64,000 nucleotides of DNA from Guillardia theta CCMP2712 (GCF_000315625.1 NW_005434666.1:854748-918747), one strand, 5' to 3'; positions 22,809-34,724 are shown, numbered from the stretch's first letter. Program-made: numbers and translations. The notes: generated from the sequence alone by a model not told the origin.

Positions 22809-24812
22809 ATGATGGGGTTAAACTTATTTTTCGTGCGTCTGCTCGTTCTTTCCCTGCTGTCCACTCTCACAGCAGGCTTCATCTCTACCTTACCCAGAGG
22901 GATTGTTCCTGCCAGTCAGGCAACGACGGGTCGGTCACTGCTCAAGTTTGGAAGCAGCGGATCATGGCGGCATGCGGCGTCGATGAGCAGGAGGGGTGGA
23001 GTACGCACTGCCAGGATGCTGAGGGAGGAGTACGACCTGGTTGTAATCGGGGGAGGACCGACCGGGCTGACCGCTGCCCTGGCCGCGGCTTCAGCGGGTA
23101 GGACCTGCGTGATTGTGGATGCGACGAAGAAGAACCAGGTTCTGAAGCTGATGCATGCTCGTATCTCCCTCCTCTGACTGTCGTTGCAGGTTCAGTTCTC
23201 GGGGCCTACGGGCCTGTTCTCCAAGGCCCTGAGGGATGCCTCCAAGAAGATCGACGTGGGGACGTTGCGCAAGATGGGGCTCAAGGACGTGACGGTGTGG
23301 AAGCAAGTACAGGAGCTGACGTCCGACATCGTCAAGGCCTCTGGTCAGAGCAACCTCGCCGCAGTGCAGGCGTGCAGGATCCCCCACCTCCGAGGGTCTG
23401 CGAGACTGATGAGCAGCTCAGAGGTGGAGGTGACGTTCACGGAATCGAACAGGAGCATCCCCGTGAGGGGCAAGAGAATTCTTGTTGCCACTGGCTCGAC
23501 CCCCTACCGCATGCCCGGCATCCCCTACGACCAGATGCGCATCTTCGACTCGGACACCATCCGCATGCTCACGTTCCTCCCCAAGACCGTCACCATTGTG
23601 GGAGCAGGGATCATCGCGATTGAGTTCGCCAAGATCTTCTCGCGGCTCGACTGCAAGGTCACCATGCTCGTGCGCGCCAAGAGCCTTGATGTCGCGCTGC
23701 TGAGGATCGGGGTCGATCGGGACGCAGCGCTGCAGCTGCAGAAAGATTTGTGCATGAACAAGGTCAGGATCATATTCGACACGGAGGTGGAGGAGGTGAT
23801 CAAGGAGGAGAGTCCTCGCAATGCCAACACCGTCAGGCCCATGCGGATCAAGCTGAGGAAGGCGTCGACCAAGGAGAGTCAGCCGCATGCTGAGATCCGC
23901 ACGGAGGTTCTGATGACGGCGACGGGAAGAAGCGCCAACACCCGGGGGATGGGCCTGGAGGGCCTCGGGGTCAACATGGACAAGGACGGGGCGATCCTAG
24001 TGAATGGCAACATGGAGACCTCGGTGAAGGGGGTCTACGCAGCTGGAGACGTGCTGGGCGCTCCCTCGTTGGCGAGCACTGGGATCGAGCAGGGGAACGC
24101 GGCGGTGACTCACATGTTCGGGTTCGACTCTTCCTCCAAGTCGGCATGGATGCTGAGGACGGGAGGGCGAGACCCAAAGAGCCTGACGGCAAACCCTCTG
24201 CTCTACCCTGTCGGCATCTGGACCATCCCCGAGATGGCCTTCATAGGACGCACCAAGGAGAAGGCGATCGATGACGGATGGGAGCCCGAGGAGCTGGGAG
24301 AGGGGCTTGCCCAGTACTCGCAGACTATCAGAGGACGAGTGCAAGGGATCAACTTGGGCTTCCTCAAGCTTCTCTTCTCCAAGCCCGACGGCGTCATCCT
24401 GGGGGTCCACATCCTGGGGGAGGACGCATGCGAGCTGATCCACTACGGGACGGCGCTGGCTCAGTCGGGCAAGACGGTGTACGAGGCGCTGGGAACGGTT
24501 TACACGGCCGTGACCTTCCACGAGCTCTTCCGGATCGCCGCGATGGACGCGGTCAGGCAGCTGGAGGTGGACGCGTGGAGTCCGTTCTTGACGCGGCTGG
24601 GACTCGGGGAGGAGGAGACGCACAACGTGCAGGACGTGAGGAAGAGGCTGGGTGAGGGAGGGATGTCAGAGGATGACTGCGAGGAGATCTGTCGGGCGCT
24701 GGATCAGCGAGCGGATCAGGACGAGGAGCGAGAGGGAACCCAAGTCTCGTTCCAGCAGATCATGCAGGTAGTGCAGAAGTATCGCATCCCCAAGCCATGG
24801 TATGCTCCCTGA
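22809..24812 (+). CDS. Plastid-type soluble transhydrogenase-like flavoprotein
   Basis: Exons 22809-23138 and 23190-24812 join in phase 0 to give 650 residues. The N terminus (MMGLNLFFVRLLVLSLLSTL then TAGFIS) is a signal peptide with Phe at the predicted cleavage, followed by a basic/Ser-rich stretch. This is the bipartite signal for a complex plastid. The Rossmann motif YDLVVIGGGPTGLTAA binds FAD, a second one (TIVGAGIIAIEFA) binds NAD(P), and the ATG-type and YAAGDV motifs are present. The C-terminal dimerisation region fits the SthA family. In the usual redox-disulfide position the sequence is GPTGLFSKALRD, with no Cys pair, as in SthA-like enzymes that have lost the disulfide. About 60 extra acidic residues at the end, with a weak EF-hand-like look, are unusual. 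It probably moves reducing equivalents between NADH and NADPH in the plastid. Confidence 0.82.
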
Positions 24813-24825
24813 AGGCCGGGAGGAG

Positions 24826-24872
24826 GAGAGGAGAGGAGAGGAGAGGAGAGGAGAGGAGAGGAGAGGAGAAGC
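24826..24872. repeat. (GAGAG)n short array
   Basis: A pentanucleotide GGAGA repeat in the 3' region between two convergent genes. Confidence 0.85.
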
Positions 24873-24898
24873 AGTAAGGCTTTTATGAGTTGATTCAG

Positions 24899-27800
24899 GG
24901 CTGTTTGGCAAGGGCGATCACGTTCAGCATGAGCTCATTGTCGCTCTTCGCCATCATCTCCTGCACCACCGCGATGCTGTCTTGCAGTAAAGTTTGCTGA
25001 CAACAAGTGTGAGACAAGTGTGGGAGATGAAGGACAAGGAGGACTAGGAGAGGAGGAAGATATGAAGACAGCACGACGAGGGTGCTGGGCTCGGATAGGG
25101 AGGAGGCGGGAAGAGGACACCTGGGAGCTTCTTCCTCTTGCTTTGGGAGTCTTCCTCATGCCGTCGAGCTCGTATAGTATCCCTGCAGCCTCTCAGCTCC
25201 TTCCCTCCTCAGCCGACGATCCTCACCGTCCTTCTCGACGTAGCAGATGAAGTGGAGCACAGACTGGAAGGAAGACTCTTCTGCTCCGCTCCTGAACTTA
25301 TCAACGTTGGTGTCTCCCTGTGTGAGAACACAGTGACTGGGAAAACCTCCGCTTCCACTCTCCTCCTCGCGCTCCTGCTCCCTCCTCCACTTCTTCCCTG
25401 CCCTCTCTTGGCTACACTCCCTCCTCTTCCTCCTCCTCCTCCTCCTCCTCCTCCTCATGCCTTGCGTGCAAGCTCGTTGTGCCGAATGGCGATGTCTTCG
25501 TCCTCCTCTAGCGCAGCCGCACAGTCCAGGGGAGACTTGGAGAGGTTCGAGGAGACAAACTTGTGCAGCCATCCTCCTTTTCCCTCCTGCAAGCTCGTCA
25601 GCAGAACGAACAAGCGTCCTGCCCCCTCTCCTACCATCCCCTCACCCCTCTTCCTCCTCCTTGTCCTCCTCCTCCTCCCTCACTCGTTCTTCTTTACCTC
25701 TCGCAGCTCAGAAGGAATGCTCGCAAACGCGTGGATCATCGCAATCGTGCCGCAAGCATTGCCAACAGTCTGATGGACGAAGAAAGGAGCTTCTCCCCCT
25801 GCTCCTCCTTCTCCTGCTGCTGCTGCTGTCAGTCAAGTTCGCGCAGTGAGTCAAGACTACATGAAGCATCGCTCTCGACGCTCTCCTTGTAACTCGGGGT
25901 GATGGGGAAGCAGACGAGTACCTGGAGTGAAATGAGGAAGGAAGCAGAAGGGGGTTGGGCGAAGAGGAGGAAGGGGGAAGGAGAGAGGAAGGTACCTGAA
26001 GAGAGAAAGGGGAGAGAGGAGAGATGGAAAGGAGATGGGAGAGGAAGAGGATGGAGTTGAGTACAACGGGAATGAAAGGAGGAAGGTGGTGGTAACAGTG
26101 AAGGTGAAGGGATCAGGGAGCGACAGACCGCATAGGTCGGCGAAGGAACGAGAGCGAGCAGCTCAGGATCAAAGCCGAAGACTTCAAAGAAAGAGACGCT
26201 CATTGGAAGGCCAATCTGGAAGAAATGCGATAAGAGCAGAACAAGGAAGGAGCAGAGGACAAGAAGAGAGGAAATATCGAGAAGGAGGAGCGGAGAAGGA
26301 GGAGGGAGGAGGAGGAGGTAGACCTGGTACCCCAGCTCATTGAAAATGTCAGGGTTTGACTCGAGGGGCAGCCATTTCTTCCTGCGAAATCCTCACACGA
26401 TGCTCTCCTCCCTCCCCTGCCTGCCTGAAAAATCGATCTCCAATCTTGCGGCGAGTCGCCTTGATGAGCTTCAGTGATGCACCGATCAAACTGCCTGCGT
26501 CTTCAGGTGAGCAAAGAAGGAGGGAGGGAGAGAAGAAGCAGATGAGGGAGGGAGGGAGGGAGGGAGAGAAGAAGCAGGCGAACGAGGGAGGGAGGGAGGG
26601 GGATAAGTCGAAGTCACTTGATCCTCACCGATGGTTCCCTCTTCCCCGTTCTCCTCCGCTAGAGCGCGCAAGCACGCGTACAGGCCTACGGCCTTATAGC
26701 TCCGCAGGTCACCCCAGCTCATCTCTGATAGCAAGTGAGGAGAGGGAGGGCAGAGGAGGTGGTGGACAGACCTCCGGCAGACCCTGCGATGCTCTTCACG
26801 ATCTCCGTCTCCACCACCTGGATTCTAGCTGGGCTTGGGCCGATGGAGACGTCCTTGAGGATGTTGTCAATCTGTTCTGAGTCAAGAGGAGGAAGTGAAA
26901 GTGAAAGAGGAAGGGGGAGGGAGGGTGGGATAGGATAAGTGGGTGGGAGGCTGGTGGGGAGAGGGGGGAGAAGAGGAAGGGAGCGAGAAAGGGAGGGAGG
27001 GGGGGTGACGTCATGACCTTCTGATTGAACTCGCCGTCCATCCTCTTGGAAATCCTTTCATTCAGCTCCTTAACCTTCTCCAGATCGCACAAAGATGATT
27101 CGCTGAGAACCATCCCCGTCGCTTGCTCCATCAACCAGACGATTCTCTAATCGCAATCTCAACACCATACGCTCCCTCCCTTCCACGTCTCACTTCACGT
27201 TGCAGCTTCGCAATCGACGAGTCTGACTTGTTCCGAAACTTTTCAAGCTTTGACCTCAGCAGCTCTGTTGGATTCTCATCTGGCAAGGGGTCAGGAGGGC
27301 GCGGAGTTGGGACTGATCTACTGGGCCGGAGGAACAATCTTGATCTCTCATCTTCGGTCAGCAGTCTGTTCAGAGGATCTCAGATTCGGTACTTGACATC
27401 AGCTCCTGTCACCTCGAATAGAACATTCTGAAAACATCGTCCATCGACAGGACCTGCCAGCTCGCTTCACTCTCCCGGCACAACCAGGAGTATCCCATCA
27501 GCATCAAGCTTGCACATCACCTGAGGTCCAGCAACAACACTCGGAAACTGAGACTCGTCGTTGACGTCGCAGGATTGCCTCCACGAGTCGTGCAGAGATC
27601 TGAAGACTCTTGTCACACGTTGGTCCTCCTCCTCGTCCTCCTCCTCCTCCTCCTCCCCACCTCACTCCCTGCAAGTGTCCCATCAGATCCTTGTCCTGCT
27701 TCATGCTTGCGAGCAGTCGCCCTTCAAGCTCGCTGGCCCAGGACTCATCGATCTCCACTCCTGAGAAGCATTCTCACAACAAACGATTCGCAGATCGCTG

Positions 27801-28699
27801 GCTTACCCTTTTGCCTTGCAAGCAAGTCCCTCTCCTCCTTCACAAACGCAATGAACGATTCGATGACCTCCACCTTCACCTCCGCCGACTCTTCCGCCGA
27901 CACAGCTTGCACTCCATGTCGGAGTTGATCCAAAGTCACTTTGACTTCAGGCCCCTCCTGCAAACCTTGTCATCATCATAATTGACTGCTCTTCCAATAC
28001 AAACAGACACATTATTCTCACAAACACTTTCTCACGAGCATTCCTCTCTCATCTCCTCGTCAGCTACAAGTATAGTCACCAGCATCTTCTCCTCTCCGAT
28101 CCCGAGGGCCTTGCCCAGCGTCTGAGGGTTGAAGCGCTTGTGGGGGAAAAGGCCGTGAAAGAGCGCTGCCACGTCTGCCACGTCCCCATCGCAGATCTCA
28201 TGAAATCGACTGATGGCCTCACCAACGCCTGTCGGTATGTCAAGTTGACACCCGCGTCTCATTTCGTCTCCTCTGTTCTCGACCTCGCCGTTCTGATTGA
28301 TCCTACCTCCTCTCCTCTCCTCCTGTTCTCCTCCTGTTCTCCTGTGCTCCTGTTCTCCTCTCCTCTCCACCTGCTCTCCTCCTGTTCTCCTGTTCTCCTC
28401 TCCTCCTGTTCTCCTCTCCTCCTCTCCTCCTGTTCTCCTCTCCTCCTGTTCTCCTCTCCTCCTGTTCTCCTCTCCTCCTCTCCTCCTGTTCTCCTCTCCT
28501 CCTGTTCTCCTCTCCTCCTGTTCTCCTCTCCTCCTCTCCTCCTGTTCTCCTCTCCTCCTCTCCTCCTGTTCTCCTCTCCTCCTGTTCTCCTCTCCTCCTC
28601 TCCTCCTCTCCTCCTGTTCTCCTCTCCTCCTCTCCTCCTCTCCTCCTCTCCTCCTCTCCTCCTCTCCTCCTCTCCTCCTCGCCCTTCACCTGAAGCCAT
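24899..28699 (-). CDS. Unrecognised multi-exon helical protein
   Basis: I do not recognise the family. The start is ATG 28699 (MAS, then a phase-1 intron of about 465 bp, joining to GVGEAISRFHEICDGD). Many short exons follow, with protein-like segments including VTLDQLRHGVQAV, EERDLLARQKG, ESSLCDLEKVKELNERIS, SWGDLRSYKAVGLYACLRAL and SVLHFICYVEKDGEDRRLR. The last exon ends LNVIALAKQP and stop at 24899. The pattern is mostly amphipathic helix and could be an ARM-like or TOG-like solenoid, but that is a guess. Intron 1 is filled by a 380-bp minisatellite. Introns in the middle hold (GGGA)n and (GGA)n runs. The gene is divergent from the Sec23 gene. Exon borders in the middle are only partly resolved. 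Confidence 0.55.
28302..28682. repeat. Intronic minisatellite of CTCCTCTCCTCCTGTT type
   Basis: A polypyrimidine array of mixed ctcctctcctcctgttctcct units, with the CTGTT block dropping out in places, fills most of intron 1 of the gene at 24899-28699. Frames on both strands stay open because unit lengths are often multiples of three. Confidence 0.9.
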
Positions 28700-28964
28700 G
28701 ATGACGCTGCGACTGATGCCGTGGGTCGAGCAACAAATCCATTCCCTTGAGGCGGGCCGGCCTGTGAGTACCAGAGGGTTGTACCAGATCGGGAGATTTG
28801 TACCAGGAGAGAGAAAAAAAGAAATTGAGTAAATACTTTTGACTTTCTTGATTGTTGTTGCGACCGTTACAGATAATTAGATGAGCGTTGCAGCGGTTGC
28901 GATGCCACGAAGACATGGAATACCAGTAGAGGATGCAGAGGCGAGCATGGGAGAGGGGAAAGAT

Positions 28965-29003
<39 letters not shown>

Positions 29004-29004
29004 T

Positions 29005-29058
<54 letters not shown>

Positions 29059-29324
29059 ATAGAGGATGCATGTGAAATCAAGTTGCTAAGATGGTACAAG
29101 ATGATGGACCAAGACGACAGGGACGGTGAGATGTTTCTGGGCTAGAAGAAGGCGAGGATGGTGGCGATATGTGTGTACAAGTGAACTAGGACAGAATAAC
29201 GGATGATGATTCAAACTCACCCAGTGACAACTCCCTGACAACTCATTACAACCCAGGAGCTCGCGCAGTGAGATATTGAGATCAAGGTGGCAGCGGGAGG
29301 AGGTAGCATTGCGGGCTGGCGAGG
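28700..29324. other. Divergent promoter region with GGAGCA array
   Basis: The 626-bp space between the starts of two divergent genes contains a (GGAGCA)n array at 28965-29056, of the same unit as the large array at 21595. The rest shows no gene. It presumably carries both promoters; I could not identify a TATA box with confidence. Confidence 0.6.
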
Positions 29325-31783
29325 ATGACTTCGGAAAACAAACATATTCGAGGCACCATGATCCGACCGTCCTTGAGAAGAACGCCTGAGAACGCGTCTG
29401 TCAAGGACGCCGCGGGGTTGCCATGTAAGTAGAACGATGTTCCTTGACTGTTGAGCCTCGGCCTGCCTTCTGCCCTCTCTTGATCCTTCTCCTACAGGGG
29501 GTTGTGCGCTCATCCCGCTCGCTCCGGCGTCGGGTAACGTGCCTCGTCCGAGTGCCGTGGACGAGATTCTAGCAGAGGAGATCCCTCGCTGCCAGCAGTG
29601 CTTCGGCTACATCAACGCATACTGCATGTTCGAGAAGAAGGCATGGATCTGCAGCCTGTGCGGGAACAAGAACGACCTGTCCTCCAGGTATGCCACCAGC
29701 GCCGTCAGGGCAAGCCTGCAGGAGCTGCAGCGCGGCATAGTGGACGTTGTGGAGGAGTGTGTGGAGGTTGATGTGGGCGACATCTTCTCCAAGGACCTGA
29801 AGCCGCAGGAGCGACCAGCTGTCGTTGCCGTCGTGGACGTTTCTGGCTCTGAGGACTTCGTGGAGGTGGTCAAGTCAGGGATCCTGGCGCTACTGGAAGC
29901 ACTGCCCCCCTACGTGCTGTTCGGGCTGATAACCGTCTCCGACTCTATCGGCGTCTATGACATGCGGAGCTCGTTCCCCCACTGCTTTCAGATCCCAGTG
30001 CCTGAAGATGGCGAGCTGGACGTTGCCATCGCCGACATCCTCCCTGCCGACTGCTTCCTCGTCCAGCTGGGATCCAGCAAGCCCACCATCTCAGCGGCTG
30101 TGGAGAGCATCTCAGCGGCTGGCAGCAGCGAGCAGGGCGCGGCGCCACGTCGGTTTGCGCTGGGGTCTTGTCTGGACACGCTGCTGGAGATGTTCGAAGA
30201 GGACGCGCAGTTCAGCCTCCGCATCATCAGCGTCATCGGGAGCAGACCCAATTTCGGGCTGGGGGCGCTAGAGGAGCAGGCACAGACTGCGTCCTTCTTG
30301 AGCCAGGGCATCGCAAAGAACCTCCCCAAGGGCTCAGAGTTCTATAGCAGCCTGGTGGACCGGGTGACGTCGATCTCAGCAGTCGTCGACCTGTTCGTCA
30401 TCGCCGAGGAAGGGTATGTTGGGGTGGACGCGATGATTCCGATGGTGGAGTGTGCCGGAGGAACGATGGTATACTACCCCGGCATCGATACCTCCGCCCT
30501 TCCTCAGGTTCCTCCTATCCCCTCACAAGCCCCTTGCTGATCGCTCCCCTCCCGTCCAACAGGATCTGTACCGCACCTACTCCCGCCCGTTCGCCTCCAA
30601 CGCGATCCTACGACTGAGATGCTCGTCCGGGTTTCAGGTGCTTGGCTGTTGCCTGCTCGGTGATGGTGATGTGAGACATGCCAGGTGGCGCGAGCTTACG
30701 GGCATCTGAGTGCGGACAAGCAGTACGACAATCTCTACCATGTTGCTTCCTGCCACAGGTGACCCTCTCTCACCTCCCCCTTCTCCCCCCCCCCCCGGTC
30801 TCAAGACCTCTTGACCCTCCTGCACAACCTCCTCCTCCTCCTCCTGAATCTCTTCTTCGACATCCTACTCTCTTGATCTTCAACCTAAATCTCCTCCTCT
30901 TCCTCTAACACTGAATGCCTGTTTCACAGTGAAAGTTGTTTCGCTGTTGACTTCGAGTTCGACAACCCTTCAGGCGTCACATCAAATCTTGACGTGCAAG
31001 TGAGAATCGATCTTACTCCTCTTACCTTTCTCTTGCCCTGCTCTCCCCCGCCTCCCCCATTTGATGCCCCTCTGTCCACTAGAATCCTCCCAATCACAGG
31101 TTCCTTTCTGTCTCTTCGTCGCCCTTTCAAAATTCGTTCTCTTCCTGCTCCACCACTTTCGCTCCGTTTGTGCGTGCAATCAAACACCTTTCAAACTATC
31201 TCTGTCAACCTCCTTCACTCTTCCTCTCCTCTGATCTTTCAGGCTTCAACGTTATGTGCCGACTGATCCGTTTCCTCCAGCCGACCCTCCAGCTCGCCTT
31301 CTCCTACTCCTGCATCGTGCCTGACCCCGAAGCGAATTCCTTTCAAGTGCAGCGACGACTGAGGATAGAAACTTCTCGCGTCGATATTGGAAGACAGGTG
31401 ACCATCACCACCACATACACCTCCTCCTCCTCCTCCTCCTCCTCCTCCTCCTCCTCCTCCTCCCCCTCCCCCTCCCTTCTCCTTTTTCTCATTTGTAGGA
31501 TTTCCTCCTCGTTCTGCACCTTCCCCTGCCTACTCGTCGCCGACCATCCCTCCGCTCCCTTCCTTGTGTTGCTCTCCTTGTGCTGCTCTCCGTGCTCTCC
31601 TTGTGTTGCCCTCCTTGTGCTGTCAACTTCAGCAACACTCACACGGCCTGCAGGCTCTTGACATCTACGCGCACGCGGACTCTGAAGTTGTCGCTTCCCT
31701 CCTATGCCACAAGATCATCGTTGCACAGGCGACAGAAGGAACAGGTAGGACTTAGCTGAACTCTCAAGCTCCTCCTCCTCCTC

Positions 31784-31817
<34 letters not shown>

Positions 31818-33082
31818 CGACTTCTACTTTGCTATCCACTTTGACGGTTCCGCACGGCAGGAGAAGCTCGCATGCTGCTGCAGGACTGGTTGGTGATCCT
31901 GACGGCGAGGTGAAGTTCTTGGAGAGGTAGCAAGAGCGATGACGTCAGCGCAGGTACAACGAGAACATGTTGCGAAGGAGGGAAGCCGGTCTAGACCTAC
32001 AGTTCTCAAGGTTTCCCAACTTGGCTTCTCTCACGAAAGTGGTGAGTCTTCCACATGAAAGCTCCCCCGTCTCCATCCACGTCATCAACGTCTCTCACGC
32101 TGCTCAAGGTCTATGGAATGTTGCGCGGCAAGCTGCTCGACCCCGTCGTGGTGTCTCGTGATGAACGCTCATTCATCTGCTACCTCTGCTCCAGCCTCAC
32201 CCCTGAGGTCCCTCGATCTTCTCCTCCTCCTCCTCTCATGCTCCTCCAGGCCTTGACCTACACCATTTACCCGAAGCTTATCTCCTTCAAAGATCCCAAC
32301 AGCTCTCAGCCAAGTGGAGGACCTCTCTTCCTGCTCAACTCTACTCTTGACAATGTAGAATATCCCTCTACACCCACGGCCTTCCTCCTCCCCCCAATGA
32401 GCCTCTCCCTCTCTTACTCATATGCTGACATCCTCCTCTTCTCGTCTTGACTTGCGAGCAGGCGACCGATGGGATCTTTTTGCTGGACAGCTACACGGAC
32501 CTTTGCGTCTACTGCACCGCTCAGGGGCTCGAGACCTTTCCTTATCCTCCTCCTCCGGACTGCGGACTGCGCACCTACATCCAATACATCAAGGTAGGTT
32601 GGCATGACAGTAGCACTGATCTTGTGGTTGAGGTTGGTTGTACATGTTGGAAATTCCGTGTTGTGATTGAGGTTGGAGGAGGTCGTGGTGGAGGTGAAGG
32701 GGAAGAAGGATATTGATGCTGATGATGAAAAGACGACAACGATGTTGTTATTTTTGTTGATGATGGTCATAACGGCACAGATGTTGATAACAGTGTTCAT
32801 AATCATTCAAGTGACCGTTCTCCTCGCAGGAGAACAGAGCCATCTGTCCGCACGTGTACTATACGAAAGCCAAGGATGGGACGGAGCAAGACTTTATCAG
32901 CCGCCTCATCGAAGAGCCTTCGGTTCTGCTCCTCTCATGCGCTCTCTCCCGGCTGACTCGCTCCATCTCTTCAGCACAGGACGGCGGAGAGCGGAGCGAC
33001 GGAGTGGGTCGGAGCTGCGGCCAAGGGATACAACGTCTTCCTCGAGGTGTTGGGCACGGAAGTGAAGGAATTCCTCGAGTAA
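29325..33082 (+). CDS. SEC23: Sec23-like COPII coat protein
   Basis: COPII inner-coat protein acting with Sar1 and Sec24 at ER exit sites. Exon 1 opens MTSENKHIRGTMIRPS and its last codon is split before GCALIPLAP, the Sec23 beta-strand before the zinc finger. The finger CQQC then CSLCGNKND is at 29592-29667. The vWA/trunk domain follows with VVAVVDVSGSEDF and the FALGSCLDTLLEMF helix. The beta-sandwich (RTYSRPFASNAILRLRCS), helical region and a C-terminal gelsolin-like segment (IFLLDSYTDLCVYC; VFLEVLGTEVKEFLE) complete the order. The early part to 30508 is one long exon; later exons are short with introns rich in (TCC)n and (CTA)n. The finger resembles Sec23 rather than Sec24. Exon joins between 30700 and 32900 are approximate. 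It ends 75 bp from the convergent SET-like gene. Confidence 0.82.
31420..31470. repeat. (TCC)n intronic microsatellite
   Basis: A run of about 15 TCC units inside an intron of the Sec23-like gene. A (CTA)n run of about ten units follows at 31785-31816. Confidence 0.9.
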
Positions 33083-33156
33083 TCTTGACCCAACAACGCA
33101 TCTCAACCAGTGCTAACGACGAGTTTCTCTCCCGCCCGCCCTTCTCCCTCTCCTTC

Positions 33157-34146
33157 TCAGCTCGTCTCCTGCTTGCTCTGAAGGTTCTGCCAGTATCTCC
33201 ACCCGTAGCTCAATCCGATCTCCATCGGCTCTGCGTTCCTGAAGCACACGGCCTGATTGAGAAAGACGACAGGCCATGTCGGACTGAGGTGTCCATCCTC
33301 CACCGCCATCCTCCACACCAGCTGCAGCACGTTCTTCTGCATGCTCCTCGCGTACTCCTCTTGCGTCATCCCCTCCTCGTACGCCAGGTCATTCGCAAAC
33401 ATGCCGAAGTTGGCTGGTCCAACCGGCCCACCGTCCTCTACCGGAACGAAGAATCTCCCTCGAGCCCAGTTGACGTCTGGCTCTACCCTGAGGTCTTGCG
33501 AGGCCTCGTCGAAGAAGATGTTATGTCCTGCGACTGCTCCTGTCATGTTGTCCGAGAGGTCTGCAGCAGAGCCCGCGGCGTCGATCAGAGTCATGAGCTC
33601 TCGGTCGTACACCACCAGCGTGTCTGGCTTGTCGAAGGCGAATGCCACTGCCTTGTCCCCTTGCGATAACGATGACCATGTTCCCTCCTTCGAGTAGCCG
33701 CTGATCAACGTCCCTGCTGGAAGAGTGACTTCCGCAACATGCTCGCTGGCTGCCACTGCGACGTACAGGCCCATGCCGCTGCATACCTTGGACTCCCCCA
33801 CAAAGATCTCGATGCCGAGGTCTTGAACAAGACAACCATACTTCATCTTTTCTTGACTTTGCGAGGGGCCCATGTATGGCTCGATTTCTTCCTCCTCCCC
33901 TTCCTCTTGCTCGTCCCTCTGCCCCTGATCCTCCGTTGACATTGTCAACCTGCAGCTTCCTACTTTCCTCTGAGGAAAGGCAGCATGAAATCTGTTGAGC
34001 TTTAGACTTCTCATCGGCACAAGTTGGCAGGATGAGGAGGAGATCAGGTTCAAGCTGGGCATGCGGAGAGGAAGGTGCGAGAAGGTCAGCCCCGTCCCTC
34101 CCCCTACCGCTGCCACCAACATCGCCACGGCCGCCATTAGTCGCAT
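33157..34146 (-). CDS. Intronless plastid-type protein, SET-domain-like
   Basis: A single 329-residue frame. MRLMAAVAMLVAAVGGGTGLTF is a signal peptide whose likely cleavage lies close to Leu-Thr-Phe. A basic, Ser-rich, acid-poor stretch then runs to about residue 68, so a complex-plastid presequence is plausible. After an acidic linker the folded part reads KVCSGMGLYVAV... TLPAGTLISGY, resembling the start of a SET domain (G-x-GL-x-A). Near the middle ANFGMFANDL sits where SET proteins carry their N-rich substrate motif. The end has AEPMEIGLSYGWRYW, like the pGEEL-x-x-Y-G close of the domain. It may methylate a plastid protein, or be a catalytically altered relative, since the NHS-type motif is not perfect. 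The GC-rich island begins directly upstream of its start. Confidence 0.6.
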   Translation of the reverse strand: MRLMAAVAMLVAAVGGGTGLTFSHLPLRMPSLNLISSSSCQLVPMRSLKLNRFHAAFPQRKVGSCRLTMSTEDQGQRDEQEEGEEEEIEPYMGPSQSQEKMKYGCLVQDLGIEIFVGESKVCSGMGLYVAVAASEHVAEVTLPAGTLISGYSKEGTWSSLSQGDKAVAFAFDKPDTLVVYDRELMTLIDAAGSAADLSDNMTGAVAGHNIFFDEASQDLRVEPDVNWARGRFFVPVEDGGPVGPANFGMFANDLAYEEGMTQEEYARSMQKNVLQLVWRMAVEDGHLSPTWPVVFLNQAVCFRNAEPMEIGLSYGWRYWQNLQSKQETS

Positions 34147-34149
34147 CCT

Positions 34150-34345
34150 GCGACACCCGGATATGGGGTCGGGCCAGCCCCTTCAAGGTAATCCCCGGCC
34201 TCTGCCCGGCCTGCTCTGCGGCCTGCCGCTGCGGCGGCCCGGTCCAGGGCCCGGTCACCCGGAGTCACCAGCCGGCCCCCGGCAGGCCGGCCGGGCCGGC
34301 CGGGCCTGCCAGCCACCGTAGTAACAGTGGTATGATTGAATAGGA
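34150..34345. other. GC-rich island at a gene start
   Basis: Block of ccggcc/gggcccgg words (34160-34318) ending in accgtagtaacagtgg, abutting the start codon of the SET-like gene on the minus strand. It has the same character as the islands at 14680 and 56060, suggesting a promoter or 5' UTR island or a shared dispersed element. Confidence 0.6.
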
Positions 34346-34724
34346 CTAGTACTCAACGGTTGCAAGTCACGTCACCCCGAGTCAGTGAGTTGTCAAGTTT
34401 CCCAGGCTTCCGGATCAGGTGGAAGAGATCCTTCAGAGAGTCTGACATAATTCACATTCAATAACCATAGGAAAGGGCTGTAAGACAAGAGAAGAGCCAG
34501 GTCTCATTCAACTTGACGGTTGCAAGAGCAGGCGACTCGTCAGTCAGGGTGTGGAGGGAGGAGACTCGTAGTCCTTGATGCCAGACTTCCTCGGTGACAG
34601 CAGCCCGAAGTCCCGCTTGCTCTCATCCGCCATGAGCTGCTGCACTCGCCTGACCGAGCCTCCTTCATTCGCGTAGCTGGCCCTCGTGTGGGCGGATGCG
34701 GCGAGAGGCGCAGGAGCAGAGCCG
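34346..34724. pseudogene. Unread 3' part of acylated-protein copy A
   Basis: 34346-34517 shows no gene. 34518-34724 is nearly identical to the last third of the intact paralogue (42640-42850) and would encode the same C terminus ending SPPSTP. In this copy it lies beyond a premature stop at 34725-34727, caused by a 47-bp deletion upstream. It is still open in its own frame. Confidence 0.75.

Noticed and set aside
28140-28832. A 230-residue Leu/Ser/Pro frame on plus and Arg/Glu frames on minus
   Set aside because: They follow the intronic minisatellite; the real minus-strand gene reads across it by splicing.
32854-33669. 271-residue plus-strand frame overlapping the end of the Sec23 gene and the SET-like gene
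   Set aside because: Only its first part matches Sec23 coding; the rest is antisense to a well-supported minus-strand protein.
33521-34258. 245-residue minus frame over the SET-like gene
   Set aside because: Shifted frame of a GC-rich gene; lacks the signal peptide and domain seen in the frame 33157-34146.
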